This document shows positions 1-8,767 of a DNA stretch of 64,000 nucleotides, piece by piece. The first letter of the stretch is position 1. Each line of letters starts with the position of its first letter. The notes under the pieces are model-generated. The model saw only the letters and a list, made by a program, of their open reading frames with translations, was not told the origin of the DNA and did no database searches. Both the position numbers and the translations under genes were made by a program. This DNA comes from Xylanibacter oryzae DSM 17970 (GTDB lineage Bacteria; Bacteroidota; Bacteroidia; Bacteroidales; Bacteroidaceae). The stretch spans positions 336,703 through 400,702 of the forward strand of contig NZ_KK073873.1 of assembly GCF_000585355.1 (NCBI RefSeq), written 5' to 3'.

Positions 1-250
1 CAAAACAAGTTGATTTGTATCTAAAAATAAGTTGTTTTGGGCTGAATTATCAATGCTTTAGTAAATGCATTTCATAGTATAAGCAAATATAATATATTGG
101 TATTCAATAATTTAATTGTTTATATATAAATATTTTTACCAGTCAATATTTGATGTTAGTCTAATATGTTTAAAAAATATGGAATTATTTGCGGTATTAA
201 ATCACAATATATCAAAAAGGAAGATTAGAACAGTCAACCACTTTCGGAAA
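1..250. other. AT-rich intergenic sequence at the left edge
   Basis: No open reading frame with coding character is visible on either strand here. The stretch is very AT-rich and precedes a cluster of short GTGAGG repeats. A gene may end to the left of the window, but nothing in these bases shows it. Confidence 0.5.
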
Positions 251-258
251 AAGACAGA

Positions 259-346
259 GTGAGGTTTAGTGAGGTTAGATAACTTAACCTCACTCATATA
301 ATATACTGATACACATATATTTATACAAGATTAGTGAGGTTTGAGG
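259..346. repeat. Cluster of GTGAGGTT repeats with a perfect 10-bp inverted pair
   Basis: GTGAGG occurs three times on the plus strand (from 259, 269 and 332), the last followed by a shorter GAGGTT copy and an A-run/T-run. The reverse complement CCTCAC occurs once. AGTGAGGTTA (268-277) and TAACCTCACT (285-294) form a perfect 10-bp inverted pair around a 7-base loop. The layout (tandem short G-rich units running into a T-run) resembles, but does not match in sequence, the GAGAC-type ends found near 54.6-56.8 kb. It could be a remnant element end or a protein-binding site. Confidence 0.5.
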
Positions 347-407
347 TTGAAAAAGTTTTTTAATAAATAAAAGCCATCAAACAAATAACAAGATAAAGGG
401 CTAAAAC

Positions 408-457
408 CTGTAATAAATAAAAGTGGTTCTCTTTCAACTGATGCGGAAAAGAACCAC
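408..457 (-). terminator. Intrinsic terminator for the minus-strand thioredoxin-fold gene
   Basis: GTGGTTC (423-429) pairs with GAACCAC (451-457), and the stem extends inward with a few more pairs. Read on the minus strand the hairpin is followed by TTTTATTTATTA. It lies about 90 bases beyond the stop codon at 548. Confidence 0.55.
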
Positions 458-547
458 CAAAATCAGTGCTTGAAAGAATATTTCAAAGTACATGAAACGA
501 TCCATAAGTTTTACAGTTAATCAAAAGCTATTAATAAAAGAATATTT

Positions 548-1090
548 TCAATATAAAGACCTAATGGCCGTTGCTAACTGAAGAGTATCAGGCATAGCTT
601 CGTCATCATATTTGAATGAAACAATGTTGTTTTTGTTGCTAATATAAATTCTCGGTATAGTCTGAATCGCAAATTTGTCATAGACAGTTCTATCTTTCTG
701 AGCACAAAATGGCAGAGAAAAACTCTTGTCTGTCCAGTAGTTGTCAACCGAAATCTTATCCTGTTCTCTGCTTATTGCGACTAGTTTAAAATCTTTCCTG
801 TTACTGAACTTTATATAAACATCATTTATTATAGGCAATTCTTTCTGACAATCTCCACATGAGGTGTTGAAAAAAACAATCATACTCACATTCCCATTTA
901 TGGTCTTGTCGCTGTAAGCATTACCAAAATTATCTACAACGCTAAAACTAGGTAATTTGTCACCCACGTTTATCAAAGAATATCCGTCACCATAATCTTC
1001 TTCGATGTCCGTCTTGGCGCATGACATGCAGCAGGATATAAGTATCACTGCAGTGGCTCTAATTAATTTCCCAATGTTTTTCTTTCTCAT
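548..1090 (-). CDS. TlpA-like thioredoxin-fold lipoprotein
   Basis: This 180-residue protein starts with a signal peptide and lipobox (residues ~1-24, ...CCMSC), so it should be lipid-anchored in the envelope. Residues ~45-180 form a redoxin/TlpA domain. The active-site motif CGDC sits in the usual place after the 'MIVFFNTS' strand, and a cis-Pro loop (TIPRIY) follows. The family reduces or isomerises disulfides of exported proteins; the substrate is not evident. It stands alone, with a -7 box TTACTTTG about 120 bases upstream and a terminator downstream. The CxxC is intact, so a catalytic thiol-disulfide role is likely, but the exact subfamily is uncertain. Confidence 0.85.
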   Translation of the reverse strand: MRKKNIGKLIRATAVILISCCMSCAKTDIEEDYGDGYSLINVGDKLPSFSVVDNFGNAYSDKTINGNVSMIVFFNTSCGDCQKELPIINDVYIKFSNRKDFKLVAISREQDKISVDNYWTDKSFSLPFCAQKDRTVYDKFAIQTIPRIYISNKNNIVSFKYDDEAMPDTLQLATAIRSLY

Positions 1091-1209
1091 TTTCTTTTAT
1101 TTTTAGTTAAAGTTACTTATCTATATACTAAATACTAATAATAAGAAATGTACCATTTTGAAATTATTTATTTGATTTATTTATTGTTCTTCACAATACC
1201 ACGAATATG

Positions 1210-1240
1210 CAAAGTAAATATAAAATAGTGAATAACGCAA
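1210..1240 (-). promoter_or_regulatory. Bacteroidetes-type promoter for the TlpA-like gene
   Basis: On the minus strand the -7 box TTACTTTG (1210-1217) lies 20 bp from a TTG -33 element (1238-1240). It would give a leader of roughly 110 bases before the start codon at 1090. Confidence 0.5.
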
Positions 1241-1386
1241 GTTTTTTATTGATTATTTTTTCATTTTCGTTAAATAAAAACCTCTTTTTTGTTAATTAAT
1301 ATTTACATAATCGAATCAATGGACTAAATTAGAATTGTCTTGTGTTATATATCTGATAAAGAACTCAGTTTTCATTAAAAATATTA

Positions 1387-1415
1387 TTGAGTTTTGAATA
1401 TTTTTATTTACTTTG
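1387..1415 (+). promoter_or_regulatory. Promoter for the DUF1593 gene
   Basis: The -7 box TTACTTTG (1408-1415) lies about 18 bp after a TTG (1387-1389). It overlaps the possible upstream TTG codon at 1413, so translation should begin downstream, at 1473. Confidence 0.5.
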
Positions 1416-1472
1416 CATGAGATTATGATCCACCATTGGATAAAAGCCATTATACCACAAATCTATATAAAT

Positions 1473-2900
1473 ATGAAAATTTTATACTTGTTTTCTTTTC
1501 TAATTATACCATTTACCTATTGTCAGGCGCGTGTGTCTAAATTAGTTGTGAATAATCAGCAGTTAAAACCTAGAGTCGTTATCCTCACAGATATAGCCCC
1601 CGGAGATATAGAACCTGATGATATGGAATCTATGGTTCGGCTTCTGGCACATGCTGACCAATATGAGATCGAAGCCCTGATAGCTACCGGTGGGTGGAAT
1701 AGTAGTGGCAGAGCTTATCCTGCAGAATGGATGAATAGTATATTTACGGCAATAGATGCTTATAGCAAAGATCTTCCTAATCTGATGAAGCGTTCAAATC
1801 AAAAAGGGTTTAATTCACTAGGACAGGAAAACGGAAAACAGAAGTTAGGATATTGGCCAAGTGCAGCATACCTCAAGAGTAGGGTGGCCCTTGGTAGTAG
1901 TAGATTGGGTATGAAAGAGATAGGTGCAAACAATAATACGCAGGGAAGTGATATGATAATCCGTCTGGTTGATGAGTCGGATGAACGTCCTCTTTATATA
2001 TCCACCTGGGGAGGAGCAAATACTTTGGCACAGGCGATATGGAAAGTTAAGCAAACTCGTACCACAGAACAATTGAATAAGTTCCTCTCAAAATTGTGTG
2101 TCTATACCATAACAGATCAGGATGTAGGTTGGGATCAACGTTATACCAATTATCCATTCAGTTCTCATCAGTGGATGCGTCGTGAATTTGAAGGCAAACT
2201 TAAATTTATCTGGGACGAAACTGCTTGGCTCTCTCAGTGTGGAAATGGTTCAAAGCATTGGGACTCATATGCCAAGTATATACAGGGACATGGATATTTA
2301 GGCAGAGTGTATCCTAACTTCAAATATGGGGTAGAAGGAGACACACCTTCTTATCTTTACATTACCCCAAATGGGTTAAGCAATCCACAAGATCCAAGAC
2401 AGGCAGGCTGGGGAGGATATTTTGAGTGGGGAATAGGTATGGACAAAGAAACAAACTGTTGGACCAATCATACAGGTAAGGCAAAAGAAATAGCAGAAAA
2501 GTATGCGAATTACTTTTATCAGGCCGAGTTTAATGATTTTGCAGCACGTATGGATTGGGCTGAATTCGGCAAGGGAAACAGAAATCCGACAGTTATCGTA
2601 AATGGAGTATCCGGTATTCAATCTTTAGCAGTTAAAGCAAAAGCAGGGGAAAAAATAAAATTGGATGCAACAAAATCGATAGATCCTGATGGTGATAAGT
2701 TGTCAGTGAAGTGGTGGCAGATGGCGGAGTCGGGCACTTATCACAAAGAACTAAATATAGAAGACGAAAATTCGGAATGTATCTATCTCAATATTCCTAA
2801 AGACGCATCAAAACATGAAATACATATAATATGTGAAGTTACTGACAACGGCAAACCAAACCTGACGAGTTACAGGCGAATCATTATCTCAGTAAAGTAG
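1473..2900 (+). CDS. Secreted DUF1593 (Sde182-type, nucleoside-hydrolase-like) protein
   Basis: The 475-residue product begins with a signal peptide (MKILYLFSFLIIPFTYCQA). The catalytic-type domain follows, with an Asp-rich loop TDIAPGDIEPDDM reminiscent of the nucleoside hydrolase metal-binding loop. The C-terminal ~100 residues form an Ig-like domain (LDATKSIDPDGDKLSVKWWQ). This is the architecture of the Sde182/DUF1593 family, exported proteins linked to polysaccharide breakdown; activity on glycosides is inferred from the family. The reading frame opens earlier with TTG at 1413, but that codon lies inside the -7 box, and ATG 1473 gives a clean signal peptide. It is a single gene with no visible operon partner. 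Confidence 0.85.
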   Translation: MKILYLFSFLIIPFTYCQARVSKLVVNNQQLKPRVVILTDIAPGDIEPDDMESMVRLLAHADQYEIEALIATGGWNSSGRAYPAEWMNSIFTAIDAYSKDLPNLMKRSNQKGFNSLGQENGKQKLGYWPSAAYLKSRVALGSSRLGMKEIGANNNTQGSDMIIRLVDESDERPLYISTWGGANTLAQAIWKVKQTRTTEQLNKFLSKLCVYTITDQDVGWDQRYTNYPFSSHQWMRREFEGKLKFIWDETAWLSQCGNGSKHWDSYAKYIQGHGYLGRVYPNFKYGVEGDTPSYLYITPNGLSNPQDPRQAGWGGYFEWGIGMDKETNCWTNHTGKAKEIAEKYANYFYQAEFNDFAARMDWAEFGKGNRNPTVIVNGVSGIQSLAVKAKAGEKIKLDATKSIDPDGDKLSVKWWQMAESGTYHKELNIEDENSECIYLNIPKDASKHEIHIICEVTDNGKPNLTSYRRIIISVK

Positions 2901-3031
2901 ATCTGCAAAATGTAATGCGACTTAGTAATACAAAACTATTTAAGAGGTGTTGATTATGTAGGCACGATCAATTTATTACGACAGTAAACAAAATATATCT
3001 ATTTTAAGTTTTATAAATCGAAAAAATGCAC

Positions 3032-3039
3032 TATCTTTG
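3032..3039 (+). promoter_or_regulatory. -7 box TATCTTTG ahead of the FtsB/DivIC gene
   Basis: A perfect TAnnTTTG match lies 22 bases before the start codon at 3062. The -33 element is not clear. Confidence 0.55.
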
Positions 3040-3061
3040 CACCTAAATAATATGAACAACA

Positions 3062-3382
3062 ATGAGTCGGCTTGGTTCTGTCATCGGATTCCTGCGTAGC
3101 TATAAATACTATATAGTTATTTTCGCTTCTGTAGTGCTAGTTGGTTTTGCTGACGAGAACAGCGTATGGAACCATATACAAAACCGTAGGCATATAAACG
3201 ATATGCATGAAGATATCGATAAATATAATAATATGTATAACAAAGATATGCGCGAGTTGAGAATGCTAGACAGAAATCCAAAGGCAATAGAGAAAATTGC
3301 GCGTGAACGATATTTTATGAAAGCAGATGATGAGGATATCTTTGTGCTGAGTGACGACGAAAATAAATCTAAGAACTATTAA
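3062..3382 (+). CDS. FtsB/DivIC-family septum formation initiator
   Basis: This 106-residue bitopic protein has a short basic N-terminus, one membrane segment (residues ~14-30), a coiled-coil stretch (~40-70) and the family's C-terminal signature (NPKAIEKIARERYFM). FtsB/DivIC proteins sit in the divisome and bridge FtsL and FtsQ. The length is normal. The next gene starts 2 bases after the stop, so both are probably co-transcribed. Assignment to FtsB versus DivIC cannot be resolved by eye. Confidence 0.85.
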   Translation: MSRLGSVIGFLRSYKYYIVIFASVVLVGFADENSVWNHIQNRRHINDMHEDIDKYNNMYNKDMRELRMLDRNPKAIEKIARERYFMKADDEDIFVLSDDENKSKNY

Positions 3383-3384
3383 TT

Positions 3385-3786
3385 ATGAAACAACTTTCCA
3401 AAATACAGAATATAGTGATGTTGATAGGTGCCATACTGATGGTTGTCGGTTCCGGAACATTTATCTTTCAGTGGATTGCTGCACCGTGGATATATTCTGT
3501 AGGAGCAGTGGCGTTCGCCTATATTCAATATGAGCAGGCTTATGAAGGGCGTAATATTACAATTAAAAGATTGCGTAGAATACAACTTGCCGGAGATGCA
3601 TTTTTTGTCTTAGCAGGTCTGATGATGATTGAAGATAAATTTATGTTCATTAAACTGGATTTTCTATACTATGTAAAATATATACACAATAATTGGGTAG
3701 TGATATTGCTTTGTGCAGCAATTATAGAGATGTATACTACTCATAGAATCAACAACGAACTTAACAAAGAGGCAAAAAAACTATAA
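3385..3786 (+). CDS. Small four-helix membrane protein of unknown function
   Basis: The 133 residues contain four hydrophobic helices (around residues 9-30, 31-52, 68-88 and 100-118) with short polar loops and a basic tail ending in KKL. It directly follows the divisome-type gene (2-base gap). I do not recognise the family; similar four-helix proteins in this position are common hypothetical genes in Bacteroidales. No catalytic residues are evident. Confidence 0.75.
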   Translation: MKQLSKIQNIVMLIGAILMVVGSGTFIFQWIAAPWIYSVGAVAFAYIQYEQAYEGRNITIKRLRRIQLAGDAFFVLAGLMMIEDKFMFIKLDFLYYVKYIHNNWVVILLCAAIIEMYTTHRINNELNKEAKKL

Positions 3787-3845
3787 AATAGACCTCTTTT
3801 ATTTTAAATAGCATAAATTTATTTCCGTACATCGATTATACATTG

Positions 3846-3853
3846 TACATTTG
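3846..3853 (+). promoter_or_regulatory. -7 box TACATTTG ahead of the DUF4369 operon
   Basis: A perfect TAnnTTTG match lies 23 bases before the ATG at 3877. It probably drives the following plus-strand run up to 8761. Confidence 0.5.
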
Positions 3854-3876
3854 CAATAATAAGAAAAGAATAATAT

Positions 3877-4638
3877 ATGAATAAAATTCTCTATGCATTA
3901 ATATCTTTGGCAGTATTGACTGGCTGCACAGAATCATATAACATTGAAGGCACTAGTTCTATTTCAACTCTTGATGGGCGTATGCTGTTTCTTAAAGTAG
4001 TTAAGAATAAAGAATTGAAAAATATAGATTCGTGTGACGTAGTACATGGTAAATTTCATTTTTCCGGTGTAATTGATTCTACCCGTATGGCGAGTATTTA
4101 CATGGATGATGAGAGTGTTATGCCTGTTGTCTTGGAGAACGGACAGATTGTTATCAAAATAGATAATGCACAGCAGAGCATTACAGGTACACCACTTAAC
4201 GAAAAATTATATAAGTTTATTGATAAGCACAATCAATTGGATAATCAGATGAACGAACTTAGCCATAAGCAGAGCCAGATGATTATGAATGGTGGCAATA
4301 TTGATAATATCAATATAAAATTGTCGGGCGAAGCAGATAAAATATCATCTCAGGAAGATAAACTTGTGACTTCATTTATTGTAGAAAACTATGATAATGT
4401 ATTGGGCCCAGGTGTCTTTATGATGATTACAAGCAGTTATCAATATCCGATATTGAATCCTTGGATTGAAGATATAATGACCAAGGCTACAGAAAAATTT
4501 AAGAATGACCCTTATGTGAAGGAATACTATCAAACAGCTCAAGAGAACCAGAATCGAATGAATGGTCTTGAACCGGCAGGGCCTCCACCATCATCTCAGC
4601 AACAACCAACGGGTTCTCTTACTAATGCTCCACAATAG
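3877..4638 (+). CDS. DUF4369 domain lipoprotein
   Basis: The 253-residue protein has a lipoprotein signal (MNKILYALISLAVLTGC) and a beta-rich domain (~25-125) with the DUF4369 pattern: 'DGRMLFLKVV', then a strand-rich stretch ending in 'ITGTPLNEKLYKF'. A helical region follows. The tail (~235-253) is rich in Pro, Gln and Ser and looks disordered. DUF4369 is often the N-terminal part of TlpA-type thioredoxins; here no thioredoxin domain or CxxC follows, so it is a stand-alone version with unknown role in the envelope. It lies 18 bases upstream of the dihydroorotase gene. Confidence 0.8.
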   Translation: MNKILYALISLAVLTGCTESYNIEGTSSISTLDGRMLFLKVVKNKELKNIDSCDVVHGKFHFSGVIDSTRMASIYMDDESVMPVVLENGQIVIKIDNAQQSITGTPLNEKLYKFIDKHNQLDNQMNELSHKQSQMIMNGGNIDNINIKLSGEADKISSQEDKLVTSFIVENYDNVLGPGVFMMITSSYQYPILNPWIEDIMTKATEKFKNDPYVKEYYQTAQENQNRMNGLEPAGPPPSSQQQPTGSLTNAPQ

Positions 4639-4656
4639 AATTTTGACTTTTAAGCA

Positions 4657-5988
4657 TTGAAAACGTTAATTACTAATGCTGTCATTGTAAATGAAGGTAG
4701 ATCCTTCAAAGGCAGTATTATCGTTGAAAACGAAATAATAAAAGAGATAAACGAAGAATCGAAGGTGCCTACAGGTATCTTCGATTGTGTCGTAGATGCA
4801 GAAGGGTGCTATCTTCTGCCCGGTATTATAGACGATCATGTACACTTCCGTGATCCGGGACTTACAGATAAGGCTGATATTGAGACAGAGAGCAGAGCAG
4901 CTGCTGTTGGTGGCGTTACTACCTTTTTTGATATGCCTAATACTCTTCCGCAGACTACTAATGTTGAAAATCTTAATGCCAAATTCTGGACCGCCAAGAT
5001 AAAAAGTCATATTAATTATTCATTCTTCTTTGGTGCAACCAATACAAATGTTGGATTATTCGACCAGCTTGACAAGCACAGAATACCAGGCGTTAAGTTG
5101 TTTATGGGATCGTCTACAGGCAATATGCTTGTGGATAATGTTGAATCATTAAAAAAGATATTTCAGAGCGCAGGTGATAAACCATTGATGGTACACTGTG
5201 AGGATACATCTATAATCAATCGTAATATGGCTAAGGCCAAAATACTTTATGGAGATGATCCGGACATTAAATATCATCCGCTTATACGTTCAGAGGAGGC
5301 TTGCTATAACTCTACCGCGTTAGCTGTAAGTATGGCTAAAGAGTTAGGCACTCGCTTGCATGTCGCTCACGTAACAACAGCTAAAGAACTGGAACTCTTT
5401 GATAGCAGCAATGATAAGATAACTGCAGAGGCTGTAATCGGTCACCTCTATTTTTCTGACGAGGATTATGCTACATTTGGAAGTCGTATTAAAGTTAATC
5501 CCGCGATAAAGACTAAAGCCGACAGAAATGCATTGAGAAAAGCACTTAATGACGGTCGTATTGCCGTAATAGGCACAGATCATGCACCGCATCTTATTAC
5601 AGATAAAGTAGGAGGAGCAGCAAGGGCGTCATCAGGAATGCCAATTATACAGTTCTCGCTGGTAACAATGCTAGAACTTGTTGATGAAGGAGTGCTTAGT
5701 ATTGAACGGATGGTGCAATTGATGTGTCATCATCCGGCTAGCTTATTTGGCGTTAAAGGAAGAGGTTTTATTAGAAAAGGATACAAGGCCGACTTGGTGA
5801 TAGTAAAGCCTCATTCGCCTTGGACCGTTTCACCTGCCTGTATAGAGAGCAAATGTGGTTGGAGTCCTATGACGGGCCATAAATATGACTGGCAAGTTGT
5901 GCATACATTCTGCAACGGTCATGCTGTGTATAGCGCAGGTGACTTCTATAATGAATATCATGGACAAGAAGTAGTATTCAATTTTTGA
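4657..5988 (+). CDS. pyrC: Dihydroorotase (class I)
   Basis: This 443-residue amidohydrolase interconverts carbamoyl-aspartate and dihydroorotate in pyrimidine synthesis. The metal-binding HVHFRDPG motif is at residues ~65-72, the lysine region (GVKLFMGSS) at ~145, a His at MVHCED and LHVAHV, and the Asp motif IGTDHAPH at ~305. The length fits. No ATG fits the conserved N-terminus (KTLITNAVIVNEG); TTG at 4657 does, preceded by AAGCA. The next gene starts 7 bases after the stop and also with TTG in a nearly identical context. The assignment to dihydroorotase rather than another cyclic amidohydrolase is well supported by the motif set. Confidence 0.9.
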   Translation: MKTLITNAVIVNEGRSFKGSIIVENEIIKEINEESKVPTGIFDCVVDAEGCYLLPGIIDDHVHFRDPGLTDKADIETESRAAAVGGVTTFFDMPNTLPQTTNVENLNAKFWTAKIKSHINYSFFFGATNTNVGLFDQLDKHRIPGVKLFMGSSTGNMLVDNVESLKKIFQSAGDKPLMVHCEDTSIINRNMAKAKILYGDDPDIKYHPLIRSEEACYNSTALAVSMAKELGTRLHVAHVTTAKELELFDSSNDKITAEAVIGHLYFSDEDYATFGSRIKVNPAIKTKADRNALRKALNDGRIAVIGTDHAPHLITDKVGGAARASSGMPIIQFSLVTMLELVDEGVLSIERMVQLMCHHPASLFGVKGRGFIRKGYKADLVIVKPHSPWTVSPACIESKCGWSPMTGHKYDWQVVHTFCNGHAVYSAGDFYNEYHGQEVVFNF

Positions 5989-5995
5989 TATAGCA

Positions 5996-6811
5996 TTGAG
6001 AAAGGTATTATCATATAGTGTGTGTGATTTAGAGCCATATATCAACTGGCTTTACTTCTTCCATGCATGGAATATGACAGGTAAGCCTGAAGAAGCTAAA
6101 GAACGCTTGCGTAAAGAAGCATTACTCATGCTTGATGAACTGAATGAGAAATATACTGTAAAAGGGCTTTTCGGCTTATATGATGTTAATAGCGATTGTG
6201 ACGATCTCGTATTTGATAAGATGCGTATACCTATGTTAAGGCAGCAAAAAGAATTATCAGATGGTAAACCGAATTTGTGTCTAACAGATTTCATTCGTCC
6301 AATAGATTCAGGTAAGAAAGATCGGATCGGATTATTTGCAACATCTGTAGATATCAGGATGGAAACAGATTATAAAGATGACCCATATAAGAGGATGCTG
6401 GTGCAGACACTTGCTGACAGACTGGCTGAAGCTACAGCAGAGAAAATGCATGAACAGGTGCGTAAAGAGTATTGGGGATATGCTAAGGATGAAAATCTTA
6501 CAATGAATGAGTTGCATCTGGAGAAATATCAAGGTATAAGACCTGCCGTAGGATACCCATCTCTTCCAGATACAAGCATAAATTTCATTATTGATGAGAT
6601 ATTGAATATGAAAGAAATAGGTATCAGACTTACAGATAGTGGAGCAATGAAACCACATGCGTCTGTGTCAGGATTTATGTTTTCACATCCAAAGTCATTT
6701 TATTTTGATCTTGGAAAAATAGGAGAGGATCAGTTGGTTGATTATGCGAAAAGGCGTTGCGTACCTGTAGAGATGATTAGACGTTTTCTACAAAGCAGTT
6801 TGCTGAAATAG
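5996..6811 (+). CDS. Stand-alone vitamin B12-dependent methionine synthase activation domain protein
   Basis: The 271 residues match the C-terminal activation domain of MetH, which binds S-adenosylmethionine and supports reductive methylation of cob(II)alamin. Visible family features are the N-terminal 'YINWLYFFHAW', the acidic 'DRIGLFATSVDI' stretch, the 'TLADRLAEATAEKMHEQVRKEYWGY' helix (family-typical) and the 'IRPAVGYPSLPD' SAM loop. There is no cobalamin or homocysteine domain attached and no metH remnant beside it. TTG at 5996 is the only start that keeps the whole domain. It lies between pyrC and a phosphoesterase in one transcription unit. It may complement a MetH encoded elsewhere. 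Confidence 0.85.
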   Translation: MRKVLSYSVCDLEPYINWLYFFHAWNMTGKPEEAKERLRKEALLMLDELNEKYTVKGLFGLYDVNSDCDDLVFDKMRIPMLRQQKELSDGKPNLCLTDFIRPIDSGKKDRIGLFATSVDIRMETDYKDDPYKRMLVQTLADRLAEATAEKMHEQVRKEYWGYAKDENLTMNELHLEKYQGIRPAVGYPSLPDTSINFIIDEILNMKEIGIRLTDSGAMKPHASVSGFMFSHPKSFYFDLGKIGEDQLVDYAKRRCVPVEMIRRFLQSSLLK

Positions 6812-6820
6812 AAGGATAAT

Positions 6821-7990
6821 ATGATAGCTAGAATATTCATATATATATTATTGATGATAGTGCTGTCTGATATTTATATTGATGCGCACTATATTAGACA
6901 TCTTAAAAATATCAGATGGTGGAAAAGACTGTTATGGTGGCTTCCGGATATCCTGATGGTCATATATACAATACTTTTAGCCTCAGTTAAAAATTATGCT
7001 CCTGATAATCTCTCTTGGTTAAATGTTTATTTGTTTTTAATCGGTTTTATGGTAATTCCGAAAGCGTTTTTTGCTCTGTGTTCTATTATAGGATGGGGGT
7101 ATTGTAAACTAAATCATTCAAGGAAAAATTGGGGTAACTTTGTGGGCCTGTTATTGGCGTTAATAACTATATATATATTGATTTATGGTTCTACCATAGG
7201 ATTTAGAAAACTTGTTATAAGGCATGTTGATTATTACTCAAAGGATTTGCCTGCATCCTTCGAAGGATATAAGATCATACAATGGTCTGATGCACATGTT
7301 GGGGTCTATACAGGTAGCAGAGTGACCATACTACAAAGAGCTATTGATAGTATTAATGCCCAAAAAGCTGATGTCATATTATTTACTGGAGATTTACAAA
7401 ACATGGCACCGCAGGAAATGTATAGGCATATAGGTCGCTTGAGCAGTTTAAAGGCAAAAGATGGTGTCTTCTCTGTATTGGGAAATCATGACTATTCAAA
7501 ATATATAGGCGGTACTCCAGATCAGAAAAGAGCAAATGAGCGTGAAACAATAAAATTAGAGAAAAGTTTTGGATGGAATCTCCTTAGAAATGAAAACCAT
7601 TCAATACAGCGAGGGAAAGATTCTATAATAATTGCCGGTGAGGAAAACGATGGTAAACCGCCATTTCCTCAGCTCGGTGATATAAAGAAAACTTTAAAAG
7701 GAACGTCAAATAAGAATTTTATAGTAATGCTTCAGCATGATCCTTCAGCCTGGCGCCGTAGCATATTGCCAAAATCAAACGCTCAACTTACGTTGAGTGG
7801 GCATACACACGCCATGCAGTTTGAAATTTTTGGTAAATCACCCGCATCGTGGTTATATTCTGAATGGGGAGGTATGTATTATTCAGGTGATAGAGCCATG
7901 AATGTATCAGTAGGTCTGGGTGGATTTGTTCCGTTCCGTTTCGGAGCATCTGGAGAAATTGTAGTAATTAAACTTCATAAATCAAAATAA
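6821..7990 (+). CDS. Membrane-anchored metallophosphoesterase (YaeI-like)
   Basis: The 389-residue protein has about four N-terminal membrane helices (residues 1-130) and a calcineurin-type phosphoesterase domain (~145-385). Metal-binding motifs run in order: DAHVG, GDLQN, GNHDYS, QHDP and SGHTHAMQ. Relatives include phosphodiesterases acting on lipids or nucleotides at the membrane face; the substrate here is unknown. It is followed 12 bases later by plsC, which suggests a link with phospholipid metabolism (inference). A close paralogue with the same architecture is encoded at 25388-26548. Confidence 0.85.
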   Translation: MIARIFIYILLMIVLSDIYIDAHYIRHLKNIRWWKRLLWWLPDILMVIYTILLASVKNYAPDNLSWLNVYLFLIGFMVIPKAFFALCSIIGWGYCKLNHSRKNWGNFVGLLLALITIYILIYGSTIGFRKLVIRHVDYYSKDLPASFEGYKIIQWSDAHVGVYTGSRVTILQRAIDSINAQKADVILFTGDLQNMAPQEMYRHIGRLSSLKAKDGVFSVLGNHDYSKYIGGTPDQKRANERETIKLEKSFGWNLLRNENHSIQRGKDSIIIAGEENDGKPPFPQLGDIKKTLKGTSNKNFIVMLQHDPSAWRRSILPKSNAQLTLSGHTHAMQFEIFGKSPASWLYSEWGGMYYSGDRAMNVSVGLGGFVPFRFGASGEIVVIKLHKSK

Positions 7991-8002
7991 TAAATTATAG
8001 CT

Positions 8003-8761
8003 ATGAAATATATTTATCGTATTTATCAGCTTTTTATAGCTTTACCGCTATTTTTTGTAGCTACCATTTTGACAGCTGCCTTTACAACAATCGGTTGCAT
8101 AATAGGCAATGGACATTTTTGGGGTTATTATCCCGGTCTATTATGGTCAAAAGTTACCGTTCATTTATTCCTTCTCAGAGTGAACGTTACGGGACGCGAA
8201 AATCTGAAGAAAGGTCAATCATATGTGTTTGTAGCCAATCATCAAGGAATGTTTGACATATTTCTGATATACGGTTTTCTGCACCGAAATTTCAAATGGA
8301 TGATGAAGTACCAGCTGAGAAAGATGCCTTTTGTAGGTATTGCATGTGAATACTCTCATCAGATATTTGTAGACAAACGTGGCCCTAGCAAGATAAAAGC
8401 TTCTTACGATAAGGCAAGAGAAAATCTGAAAGATGGAATGAGTCTTGTTGTTTTTCCTGAAGGTGCACGTACCTTTACAGGGCATATGGGTAAATTTAAA
8501 CGTGGCGCATTTATGCTGGCAGACGAATTACAATTGCCAGTAGTGCCGCTTACAATAAATGGATCTTTCAATGTGATGCCGAGAATGAGAGATTTTCATT
8601 GGATAACAAGACATCCGCTTACTCTTACTATTCACAAACCGATATATCCGCAGAGTAAAGGTGCTGATAATATAAAGGCGATGGAAAACGAAAGTTATGA
8701 TGTTGTTATGTCAGGTCTGGTTGACGAGTATCAGGGATATGTAGAAAATACAGATCAGTAG
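8003..8761 (+). CDS. plsC: 1-acyl-sn-glycerol-3-phosphate acyltransferase
   Basis: This 252-residue protein acylates lysophosphatidic acid to phosphatidic acid. The HX4D catalytic motif is NHQGMFD (residues ~78-84), and the substrate-binding FPEGART motif lies at ~150-156. Two N-terminal hydrophobic stretches anchor it to the membrane. The length is normal for PlsC. It is the last gene of the plus-strand run and converges with the MFS gene 6 bases away. Confidence 0.9.
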   Translation: MKYIYRIYQLFIALPLFFVATILTAAFTTIGCIIGNGHFWGYYPGLLWSKVTVHLFLLRVNVTGRENLKKGQSYVFVANHQGMFDIFLIYGFLHRNFKWMMKYQLRKMPFVGIACEYSHQIFVDKRGPSKIKASYDKARENLKDGMSLVVFPEGARTFTGHMGKFKRGAFMLADELQLPVVPLTINGSFNVMPRMRDFHWITRHPLTLTIHKPIYPQSKGADNIKAMENESYDVVMSGLVDEYQGYVENTDQ

Positions 8762-8767
8762 TTTCTT

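Larger units (their letters stand above)
1091..1472. other. Divergent intergenic region
   Basis: About 380 very AT-rich bases separate two divergent genes. Apart from one promoter for each side, no coding sequence or stable hairpin is visible. Confidence 0.6.

Noticed and set aside
1413..1472. Upstream extension of the DUF1593 gene from TTG 1413
   Set aside because: The codon lies in the -7 box and the extra 20 residues precede a good signal peptide; ATG 1473 is the better start.
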